Shown one piece after another: positions 1-11,500 of a stretch of 64,000 nt of DNA. The position numbers were made by a program, and so were the translations under genes. The notes under the pieces were generated by a model. That model worked only from the letters and a program-made list of their open reading frames with translations. It was not told the origin of the DNA and did no database searches. How positions within the stretch are numbered: position 1 is the stretch's first letter; each line of letters starts with the position of its first letter. The stretch is from Leuctra nigra (Eukaryota; Arthropoda; Insecta; Plecoptera; Leuctridae), in the NCBI GenBank assembly GCA_934045905.1, contig OW203765.1, positions 27,747,997 through 27,811,996 on the forward strand, given 5' to 3'.

Positions 1-377
1 ATTAATTCAGAGAACGCATGTTTTAATTTAATACATAGTTTTTTAATGTAATATTTATGTGAGAATAATACGATATGAGATAATGAAGAATTTTATAACA
101 AAGTTTCATTTAGGTTAATATTTTTGAAATCAATCGTTTTAACTAGTTCAGTTATCAAAATTTTCCAATATTCAAATCTCATTATCTCAGAAATTAAGTC
201 GGTGACATGAGTATTTTAAGTTTTCAACACATTCAATATTAGTCGAAAAATATATCAATAGTTTTCTGTTGAAATTGTTGGTGTGGATTAAAAATACATT
301 TGAATAATGTAGGAAACTAATTCGTTCCCCCATAAGAGCAATGTAAAAATCTCAAACTTCGAAAACGTTTCACATAC

Positions 378-1165
378 TAGGAAAACGCTCAGTGTAACGC
401 GTTGATGAGCGAGCACGAGAACGCGCCAATTCTCGAACCCGAAATGCGTACACAACGCACAGAAAACATATACATCCATATTGAATTGATTATGATATCA
501 ACTTAAAAGTGTATGCTTTTCATCGAAACTTTAAAATAGCATCTAAGCACCTGGTTCATAAAGCAAATCAGAATCAATTCAATTGGCACTGGAAAACATT
601 CATTTCGATACTTCATTACTGACAGATATTAAAAATGTCAATAAGTTCATACGTTCTTAACTAATTGGGATGAATTTTTGTAAAATAAGAGACAATATTG
701 GTCTTAATGATCATGCAAAATATGAATTTGATCAGAATTATCGAAGACCGTTTTCATTTTTCAGCCTATCAGGAGATATTTATTTAAATTTTAACCAATG
801 AATGGATTTCAAAAAAATTACGGTATGCAAACAGAGAAGGTTGGTTTTACATGTGTGCAAAATTTCAGCTCGATCAAAGAAAAACTCTGACCTGTATAGC
901 CAAAATATGAGTTTGATCAGATTTATCGAAGACCATTTTCATTTTTCAACCTATCAGGAGATGTTTATTTAAATTTTAACCAATAAATGGATTTAAAAAA
1001 AATTAGGGTCTGCAAACAGAAAAGGTTTCCTCTACATGTGTGCAAAATTTACTCGATCGAAGAAACATTGTGACCTGTGTATCGGCTATTAACAGGGAAA
1101 AAAAAAAACAGAGGTCCGTGCCAAAAGAGCCAAAAGGAGACGCTCGCTTCGCTCGCTCAAAAAGT
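378..1165 (-). mobile_element. Helitron-like non-autonomous element, copy 1
   Basis: One of at least six copies of a dispersed family (others near 7694, 12677, 13730, 60718 and 61385). Read on the minus strand it starts TTGAGCGAGCGAAGCGAGCG. It has a T-rich run after 'cacggacctctg' and ends with GCTCGCTCATCAACGCG, AACGCGTT and TTTTCCTAG followed by a host T. The 5' TGAGCGAGC is the reverse complement of the subterminal GCTCGCTCA, an asymmetric inverted repeat. A 3' CTAG^T end plus such a repeat fits Helitron/Helentron-type elements. The class is inferred; the repeat family itself is plain. No coding capacity seen. Confidence 0.6.
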
Positions 1166-1222
1166 TGGGTCGGTAAGGTACCTATATACATTTTTTGATC
1201 TTATACTGTAGAAGATAATACT

Positions 1223-1468
1223 AAAGCCCCATTTACACGGTAAAATTTCCTGTAAAATCTTTTATAAAATCTTTTCGTAAAAGAAATTTTACCGTGTAAA
1301 CAAGCCAATTTGATGGTAAATCTTCGTAAAATGTTTTGTAAAAGGGTTGTGTAAAACCTTTTATGATATAAAACATGTTCTATTTCTGTAAAAGATTTTA
1401 CGAAAAGATTTTACGAAAAGATTTTATAAAAGATTTGACAGGAAATTTTACCGTGTAAATGGGGCTTA
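1223..1468. mobile_element. MITE with ~27-bp terminal inverted repeats
   Basis: Left end AAGCCCCATTTACACGGTAA and right end TTACCGTGTAAATGGGGCTT are inverted complements. The interior is AT-rich with further inverted 'gtaaaatcttt' segments. A related element with the same outer sequence lies at 16199-16391. No ORF. Confidence 0.75.
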
Positions 1469-2210
1469 AGGAACAGAATAACATGGTTTGGAAAACAAAT
1501 TGTAATTTATTTTGCATAGAAAACTTATTTCGAGCCAACAATCATAATAGTACAATATACAAAATGTGAGAAGTTTTCCTGGTTTCCGCAGTTTTCCGCA
1601 TTCCAATGAACATAGTTGGTAAATGTGTACTCTGCCGTCTAGACGTTATTGTTTTGTTATTCATTACAGTGTATAGTTTACAACCTGTTGTTAATTTTTG
1701 TGTACTAACGACTAAATAGCGTGCGGTGACCGCCCCACTAATTAAATAATTGATATAATATAAGATAGTTATATCCTTGAATGTTAAAATATACATTTAC
1801 AATTCAGTTGTATAATTCTGCATGAATCTGCACAACTATAAAGAAGCAAAACTTTCAACCTATCCCAAGGAAATCTTTGATCCTAAAGTTCAATGAAACC
1901 AGGTGTAGCCCGAGGTGTAACTCTAACTGTTATGTAGGTAATACCTCTATGGTAATACTAATTTTTATAATTATACACTAGATTTTTTTTCTCAAAATTT
2001 AAAATAGAACTAAAACTTATAAATGGTGTTGCCTTGGGTATGAGGATAAAACGTGAAAATATAGCAGAATTTTAACAAGATGTCTTAAGGGGGAGGGGGG
2101 GGGGGGGGGGGGAGAAGTATTAACTTTGTTTTTGAAGTCAAGAAACGATAAAATTTTATGTTTCTTACATTTACAAGTTGATATGTATTATCTCGATATA
2201 ATCAGTTTGA

Positions 2211-2429
2211 TGTACACTTGTGGCACAACTAAAATTGATTGTTCAATAAATCAGTATGACTGAAAAATGTTAGATCGCATCATCAGAAGTAAGTCCAAGC
2301 GATCTCATTGTCACACTCTAGTAGGTGACCTCACATTTCAATGATAATAACAAGCTTTGATTAGCATGGAACATGACCAGCAGCCATTCAAATTTGTTCA
2401 ACGTCAATTTTTGTTGTGCCCAGTGTACA
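2211..2429. mobile_element. ~220-bp MITE, 'TGTACACT' family, copy 1
   Basis: Ends are TGTACACTTG and CAGTGTACA. The interior carries the family core 'gatctcattgtcacactctagtaggtgacc' in pieces and 'aataacaagctttgat'. The same core occurs near 11895, 12865, 31343, 34708 and 38267, so this is a dispersed non-autonomous DNA transposon. Confidence 0.7.
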
Positions 2430-2566
2430 TAGTTCTTTGCAATAAATATCGCAAAGATAAACGCTTCCTTCACAAAAAAATAGATCGGTGAATTCTACTA
2501 AATGTTTGTTAGAAGGTAGTTTACCGATTTTGTTTGGTTCAGTCTTTTCTGTGTGCTGGTTATTAC

Positions 2567-5500
2567 AGTCGGTAGGAAGTCAGCTTTATTCTTGAGATTA
2601 ATGTGTGAGAAGTAGCTGGTGGGTCCGAGTGAGACCATGCAGTGTTGTCCAGCGACTTCGCCGTCGTCGTCGTGCGCCTCCAGACACTCGTCGTAGTTGC
2701 CCAGCAGCACCAGGTTGCCGGTCAGCAAGCCGGCAGGCAGCTTGGCGCCGGCGTCTAACACTGGGGGAGATCACCAGGAAGATTAGTGCATGTGTAGTTG
2801 CCCAGCAACACCAGGTTGCCGGTCAGCAAGCCGGCAGGCAGCTTGGCGCCGGCGTCTAACACTGGGGGAGATCACCAGGAAGATTAGTGCATGTGTAGTT
2901 GCCCAGCAGCACCAGGTTGCCGGTCAGCAAGCCGGCAGGCAGCTTGGCGCCGGCGTCTAACACTGGGGGAGATCACCAGGAAGATTAGTGCATGTGTAGT
3001 TGCCCAGCAGCACCAGGTTGCCGGTCAGCAAGCCGGCAGGCAGCTTGGCGCCGGCGTCTAACACTGGGGGAGATCACCAGGAAGATTAGTGCATGTGTAG
3101 TTGCCCAGCAGCACCAGGTTGCCGGTCAGCAAGCCGGCAGGCAGCTTGGCGCCGGCGTCTAACACTGGGGGAGATCACCAGGAAGATTAGTGCATGTGTA
3201 GTTGCCCAGCAGCACCAGGTTGCCGGTCAGCAAGCCGGCAGGCAGCTTGGCGCCGGCGTCTAACACTGGGGGAGATCACCAGGAAGATTAGTGCATGTGT
3301 AGTTACCCAGCAGCACCAGGTTGCCGGTCAGCAAGCCGGCAGGCAGCTTGGCGCCGGCGTCTAACACTGGGGGAGATCACCAGGAAGATTAGTGCATGTG
3401 TAGTTGTCCAGCAGCACCAGGTTGCCGGTCAGCAAGCCGGCAGGCAGCTTGGCGCCGGCGTCTAACACTGGGGGAGATCACCAGGAAGATTAGTGCATGT
3501 GTAGTTGCCCAGCAGCACCAGGTTGCCGGTCAGCAAGCCGGCAGGCAGCTTGGCGCCGGCGTCTAACACTGGGGGAGATCACCAGGAAGATAAGTGCATG
3601 TGTAGTTGCCCAGCAGCACCAGGTTGCCGGTCAGCAAGCCGGCAGGCAGCTTGGCACCGGCGTCTAACACTGGGGGAGATCACCAGCAGGAAGATTAGTG
3701 CATGAGTAGTTGCCCAGCAGCACCAGGTTGCCGGTCAGCAAGCCGGCAGGCAGCTTGGCGCCGGCGTCTAACACTGGGGGAGATCACCAGGAAGATTAGT
3801 GCATGTGTAGTTACCCAGCAGCACCAGGTTGCCGGTCAGCAAGCCGGCAGGCAGCTTGGCGCCGGCGTCTAACACTGGGGGAGATCACCAGGAAGATAAG
3901 TGCATGTGTAGTTGTCCAGCAGCACCAGGTTGCCGGTCAGCAAGCCGGCAGGCAGCTTGGCGCCGGCGTCTAACACTGGGGGAGATCACCAGGAAGATTA
4001 GTGCATGTGTAGTTGCCCAGCAGCACCAGGTTGCCGGTCAGCAAGCCGGCAGGCAGCTTGGCGCCGGCGTATAACACTGGGGGAGATCACCAGGAAGGTT
4101 AGTGCATGTGTAGTTGCCCAGCAGCACCAGGTTGCCGGTCAGCAAGCCGGCAGGCAGCTTGGCGCCGGCGTCTAACACTGGGGGAGATCACCAGGAAGAT
4201 TAGTGCATGTGTAGTTGCCCAGCAGCACCAGGTTGCCGGTCAGCAAGCCGGCAGGCAGCTTGGCGCCGGCGTCTAACACTGGGGGAGATCACCAGGAAGA
4301 TTAGTGCATGTGTAGTTGCCCAGCAGCACCAGGTTGCCGGTCAGCAAGCCGGCAGGCAGCTTGGCGCCGGCGTCTAACACTGGGGGAGATCACCAGGAAG
4401 ATTAGTGCATGTGTCGTTGCCCAGCAGCACCAGGTTGCCGGTCAGCAAGCCGGCAGGCAGCTTGGCGCCGGCGTCTAACACTGGGGGAGATCACCAGGAA
4501 GATTAGTGCATGTGTAGTTGCCCAGCAGCACCAGGTTGCCGGTCAGCAAGCCGGCAGGCAGCTTGGCGCCGGCGTCTAACACTGGGGGAGATCACCAGGA
4601 AGATTAGTGCATGTGTAGTTGCCCAGCAGCACCAGGTTGCCGGTCAGCAAGCCGGCAGGCAGCTTGGCGCCGGCGTCTAACACTGGGGGAGATCACCAGG
4701 AAGATAGTGCATGTGTAGTTGCCCAGCAGCACCAGGTTGCCGATCAGCAAGCCGGCAGGCAGCTTGGCGCCGGCGTCTAACACTGGGGGAGATCACCAGG
4801 AAGATTAGTGCATGTTAAGTTGCCCAGCAGCACCAGGTTGCCGATCAGCAAGCCGGCAGGCAGCTTGGCGCCGGCGTCTAACACTGGGGGAGATCACCAG
4901 GAAGATTAGTGTAAGTGTAGTTGCCCAGCAGCACCAGGTTGCCGGTCAGCAAGCCGGCAGGCAGCTTGGCACCGGCGTCTAACACTGGGGGAGATCACCA
5001 GGAAGATTAGTGCATGTGTAGTTGCCCAGCAGCACCAGGTTGCCGGTCAGCAAGCCGGCAGGCAGCTTGGCGCCGGCGTCTAACACTGGGGGAGATCACC
5101 AGGAAGATTAGTGCATGTGTAGTTGCCCAGCAGCACCAGGTTGCCGGTCAGCAAGCCGGCAGGTAGTTTGGCGCCGGCGTCTAACACTGGGGGAGATCAC
5201 CAGGAAGATTAGTGCATGTGTAGTTGCCCAGCAGCACCAGGTTGCCGGTCAGCAAGCCGGCAGGCAGCTTGGCGCCGGCGTCTAACACTGGGGGAGATCA
5301 CCAGGAAGATTAGTGCATGTGTAGTTGTCCAGCAGCACCAGGTTGCCGGTCAGCAAGCCGGCAGGCAGCTTGGCGCCGGCGTCTAACACTGGGGGAGATC
5401 ACCAGGAAGATTAGTGCATGTGTAGTTGCCCAGCAGCACCAGGTTGCCGGTCAGCAAGCCGGCAGGCAGCTTGGCGCCGGCGTCTAACACTGGGGGAGAT

Positions 5501-8500
5501 CACCAGGAAGATTAGTGCATGTGTAGTTGCCCAGCAGCACCAGGTTGCCGGTCAGCAAGCCGGCAGGCAGCTTGGCGCCGGCGTCTAACACTGGGGGAGA
5601 ATACCAGGAAGATTAGTGCATGTGTAGTTGCCCAGCAGCACCAGGTTGCCGGTCAGCAAGCCGGCAGGCAGCTTGGCGCCGGCGTCTAACACTGGGGGAG
5701 ATCACCAGGAAGATTAGTGCATGTGTAGTTGCCCAGCAGCACCAGGTTGCCGGTCAGCAAGCCGGCAGGCAGCTTGGCGCCGGCGTCTAACACTGGGGGA
5801 GATCACCAGGAAGATTAGTGCATGTGTAGTTGCCCAGCAGCACCAGGTTGCCGGTCAGCAAGCCGGCAGGCAGCTTGGCGCCGGCGTATAACACTGGGGG
5901 AGATCACCAGGAAGGTTAGTGCATGTGTAGTTGCCCAGCAGCACCAGGTTGCCGGTCAGCAAGCCGGCAGGCAGCTTGGCGCCGGCGTCTAACACTGGGG
6001 GAGATCACCAGGAAGATTAGTGCATGTGTAGTTGCCCAGCAGCACCAGGTTGCCGGTCAGCAAGCCGGCAGGCAGCTTGGCGCCGGCGTCTAACACTGGG
6101 GGAGATCACCAGGAAGATTAGTGCATGTGTAGTTGCCCAGCAGCACCAGGTTGCCGGTCAGCAAGCCGGCAGGCAGCTTGGCGCCGGCGTCTAACACTGG
6201 GGGAGATCACCAGGAAGATTAGTGCATGTGTCGTTGCCCAGCAGCACCAGGTTGCCGGTCAGCAAGCCGGCAGGCAGCTTGGCGCCGGCGTCTAACACTG
6301 GGGGAGATCACCAGGAAGATTAGTGCATGTGTAGTTGCCCAGCAGCACCAGGTCGCCGGTCAGCAAGCCGGCAGGCAGCTTGGCGCCGGCGTCTAACACT
6401 GGGGGAGATCACCAGGAAGATTAGTGCATGTGTAGTTGCCCAGCAGCACCAGGTTGCCGGTCAGCAAGCCGGCAGGCAGCTTGGCGCCGGCGTCTAACAC
6501 TGGGGGAGATCACCAGGAAGATAGTGCATGTGTAGTTGCCCAGCAGCACCAGGTTGCCGATCAGCAAGCCGGCAGGCAGCTTGGCGCCGGCGTCTAACAC
6601 TGGGGGAGATCACCAGGAAGATTAGTGCATGTTAAGTTGCCCAGCAGCACCAGGTTGCCGATCAGCAAGCCGGCAGGCAGCTTGGCGCCGGCGTCTAACA
6701 CTGGGGGAGATTACCAGGAAGATTAGTGTAAGTGTAGTTGCCCAGCAGCACCAGGTTGCCGGTCAGCAAGCCGGCAGGCAGCTTGGCACCGGCGTCTAAC
6801 ACTGGGGGAGATCACCAGGAAGATTAGTGCATGTGTAGTTGCCCAGCAGCACCAGGTTGCCGGTCAGCAAGCCGGCAGGCAGCTTGGCGCCGGCGTCTAA
6901 CACTGGGGGAGATCACCAGGAAGATTAGTGCATGTGTAGTTGCCCAGCAGCACCAGGTTGCCGGTCAGCAAGCCGGCAGGTAGTTTGGCGCCGGCGTCTA
7001 ACACTGGGGGAGATCACCAGGAAGATTAGTGCATGTGTAGTTGCCCAGCAGCACCAGGTTGCCGGTCAGCAAGCCGGCAGGCAGCTTGGCGCCGGCGTCT
7101 AACACTGGGGGAGATCACCAGGAAGATTAGTGCATGTGTAGTTGTCCAGCAGCACCAGGTTGCCGGTCAGCAAGCCGGCAGGCAGCTTGGCGCCGGCGTC
7201 TAACACTGGGGGAGATCACCAGGAAGATTAGTGCATGTGTAGTTGCCCAGCAGCACCAGGTTGCCGGTCAGCAAGCCGGCAGGCAGCTTGGCGCCGGCGT
7301 CTAACACTGGGGGAGATCACCAGGAAGATTAGTGCATGTGTAGTTGCCCAGCAGCACCAGGTTGCCGGTCAGCAAGCCGGCAGGCAGCTTGGCGCCGGCG
7401 TCTAACACTGGGGGAGATCACCAGGAAGATTAGTGCATGTGTAGTTGCCCAGCAGCACCAGGTTGCCGGTCAGCAAGCCGGCAGGCAGCTTGGCGCCGGC
7501 GTCTAACACTGGGGGAGATCACCAGGAAGATTAGTGCATGTGTAGTTGCCCAGCAGCACCAGGTTGCCGGTCAGCAAGCCGGCAGGCAGCTTGGCGCCGG
7601 CGTCTAACACTGGGGGAGATCACCAGGAAGATAAGGCTTGGCTGATATTTTTACACTGAGTGTTTTTTTAATGGATATTAATCAATGTACATTACTAGGA
7701 AAACGCTCTGAGTAACGCGTTGATGAGCGAGCACGGATACGCGCAACACCTCGAACCGAAATTATGTTTATCGAAAATGTCATTAAAAGCCAATAATTCT
7801 TGAATTTTGTCACAGACTTGTATGAAAATCTCCAACAATTCCTAAAATATTGGTCCCAATAACCACGCAAAGTTTTAAGTTGATCGATTGAACCTTTATG
7901 ATTGACCGATTCCTTGTTAATTTCCAAAAATCACAGGATATCGTTCAAAAAAATTTTAAACGGTCATATCAGTTTCATAATATACGTTTGAAAGTTTCTG
8001 CTCTAACAACCTTGAAGTGAAGATTCGAAGATGCCGTGAAATATGAAATTCGAGAAGTATGATAGCCAACACGCAAAATATCCGTAAGCTGTCAATAACT
8101 TTTGAATTTATACACAGTTTAGTCTGAAAATTGTCAAAAATACAGATAATGTTGGACCCGATGACCATGCAAAATTTTAAGTTGATCGGTCAAACGGTTC
8201 TGGTTTAAATTTCAAAAAGCACATAAAATATTTTTTTTAATTTTAACCAATGGGAGGATTTGGCTGAAAATTTGTAAAATAAGAGACAATGTTAATGTTA
8301 ATGACCATGCAAAATATAAGGTCGATCACATTTGTCGAAGTCCAGTTTCATTTTTCAGCCTATCAGGAGATGTTTATTTAAATTTCAACCAATTAATGGA
8401 TTTCAAAAAAATTAGGGTCTGCAAACAGAGAAGGTTGGTTTTACATGTGTGCAAAATTTCAGATCGATCGGTGAAACGGTGCGACCTGTGTATCGGCTAT

Positions 8501-11500
8501 TAGCAGCCAAAAAAAAAAAAAAAAAAAAAAAAAACAGAGGTTCGTGCCAAAAGAGCCAAAAGGAGACGCTCGCTTCGCTCGCTCAAATATTTCACTCTGT
8601 AAACAAGAGCTGGGCAGCGATTACGATCGCTGAGAGTTTGTCTTACCAACAACTTGCTGCTATTTCGAAAACCTATTTTACATACTGGCGATTGAATGAT
8701 TATTTTATATCGTGAAATGTTGGATAATGAAATTAATTGACAATTGTGCATATGGTTGCAGTGACACAATCAAACGTTTGCTCTTACTGACCATGATCAT
8801 TGTGCTTTTGGTGTTTAGTTTTGAAAGTGTCAAGGGTCACTGCACGACGCACATTAATCTCTTGGACAATGACAAAAGGAATGAATGGAAAGATTTCATA
8901 TCCCGCTGAGTTGTCAGTATTGATGGATATCACGGAGTGACGTAGCCGTTTTAACATTTGAATTTATTATTTTTTGTGTAGGCTACTTTGTGATGTAAAA
9001 TACTACTGTTAGAAAGTCTAACCAGAGCTGGGTAAGTTACCAAAAAAATAGGAACGCGTTAAAGTTACGTTACTTTCCGAAAAAAAGGAACTAGTTAAAG
9101 TTAAAGTTCCTCAACTAATCAGAGGAACTGGAAGTTCCTTTTCAATGAAAAGTTACTTTGAAAGTTACTTGACCATTTTATTTCCGGAATGCAGCCAATT
9201 TGCTAAAACACAAATTCAGGCTGTAATTTTTCTCTGTGGAAAACAAAATTTTCAACGAAATTCCTCCCAGTAAGAAGTCTTGCATCTAATTCTACCCCCT
9301 CCCCCATGCCACGGCAGGGTTGGTCAAGTGCAAGTGAGAGGGCGAACTGGAGGGCGGAAATGGTGTAGTTTTGAATGTTGAGGGAAGGTACATTCTGCTC
9401 TAAAAGTAACTGCAAAAGGAACTTTTATAAATGTGAAAGTTCCACAACAAAAAGGAACTTTCCACGTTACTAAGTTACTTCTATCATAGCAGGAACGCGT
9501 TACTGTAAAAGTTACAAAAAAGTAACGCGTTACCGGTAACGCGTTACTTTCGTTAAGTTACTACCCAGCTCTGAGTCTAACGACGGATTAAAATAATCAT
9601 TGTCATATGTCGTTGATCTGATATTAAATTGTTATTAATTTATAATTTCATTTTTAAAATTTCAAAGACGCAGGTCAGCTGATGTTTTTATTTTAAATTG
9701 AACATAATGTGTAGATTCGAGCTCTAGATTTTCAAAATAATTTTTAAGTGTATTTATTATGATCGATCAAATTAAATGTTATTTTCTTTAATATATATAT
9801 ATAATTTTAAATATTTGTAAAATTTTTGCTTTTTATAATATTAATTTTTTGTTCAAAATTTCGTCCCCTTTTTGCAAAAAAAAACTATTTTTACATTTAA
9901 CAGAGAGTGTAAACACTTAACATTTTATTAGCTTAGCTCTCATCTGACACGATAGCTCATGCAGTAGCACATTGTGTCGAAATAATGAAACTTTCTCGCC
10001 AATAGGGAAGTCTCCTTAACATTAGATTTCAAAATAATATTTGTTTTATGAAAGTTGATATGTTGCTGAACACAGACATGGTATTATAATTTTAAAACAT
10101 GAAAATTGACAATGACATCACAATCCGCTATATTGCCATGGCAACAAAGAAATCACCATGGTAACACATTGTTGGAGACTTGTTAATGGCATCACAATCC
10201 TGATTCTCGTTTCCTGCCGTTTTTCCCGCAAAAATATCCAATGATAATTGAATTTGAGTTTTATGAATAAACATTTTAAATTTTGCTGGTGATAAGTGTG
10301 TTTGAGACTGTTAGTTGTGTTGATATTTACAAATTAACTAGAATAAAATTTTACGAGACTTCCCTTTTATCTCAAACACTTGACAATAATATTTCTGCCA
10401 TATTTCGAATGAATATTTCAAAAATTGTAAAGTATCATTAGTTGTATCCTCTTTCAAGTTTGATTAAATACAAAAAGTATTTCACATTCTGTTAATTTGT
10501 CTAGCCAAAGACGTCATATCGGGGGAAAAAAGATGATCATCAGAATTCCCCTGGATGTCCAAGGTCATAGAGTGCGTCAGACAAACCAAAGGGACGTACA
10601 CGATTCGATTAATCTCGCTTTAGACACCGTATAAAAAACGATCCGCACACCTGCAATTAAACGACCTTGAATAAGTGTAAGTGAACATATTCTTGTGTGC
10701 TACGCATGGAATCTTCTGTAGGTAACATTAAGTGTCTAAGGCAGGGGTCGGCAACCTGCGGCTACGGAGCCGCATGCGTCTCCAGAAGATTCTTGAACAG
10801 CTCTTTAACTAAAAGATCTGGAATAAAAAAAAATTGAAAATTCGGGAAAAAAATTGGAACGTTATTTGATTCAATTTGTTCATCTAGAGTCCCAGAATCA
10901 CTTTTAAAATGTTGAAGCTCTAAAAAATCGCCCTGCTGGGCAACAACTGGAGGGGCTTCGTCAAAATATCAAATTAAACTAGTAATTTAATGTTTTATAT
11001 TATGTGTATTAATATTTAATTGCCTCTACTGCGGCTCCCATTATTATTTAATTTCTTAATTTTTGGGAATGGCTCCTTCACCAAAAAAGGCTGCTGACCC
11101 CTGGTCCAAGTTCATTACGCGAGTGCATCTGCTTGTACTTTAGTCATTAGAATATTAATTTATGAAGACATTTCGCTGGTAATGCGAATGTAATTTTTGT
11201 TAAAATTTAATTGCGAATAATAAAAATGTAAAATTTTGTGGTGTCTAAGGTATCTCATTGTATAATCCTTGAGTATCCTTGAGTATAGACCCTTATCTAG
11301 AGACTTACACTACTTAGAAGAAGTGTAAATGAAGATTTTGCGTGCTATTCTCATGAAATCTACTGTAGGTAGGTAACATTACAGTGTCTATAAGGTCATT
11401 ATAAGTGCTTGTGCGTGTAGTCATTAGAATACTAATTATAAAGACATTTCGCTGGTAATAAGAATATTATTTATTGTTACAATTGCACTAATAAAAATGT

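Noticed and set aside
2605..4074. Plus-strand ORFs of 66-84 codons in the array
   Set aside because: They are frames of the 101-bp repeat read antisense to the true exon; 101 is not a multiple of 3 and no repeat protein family is implied.
2693..7637. CRISPR-like array
   Set aside because: There are no unique spacers; the full 101-bp unit repeats, and the window is eukaryotic.
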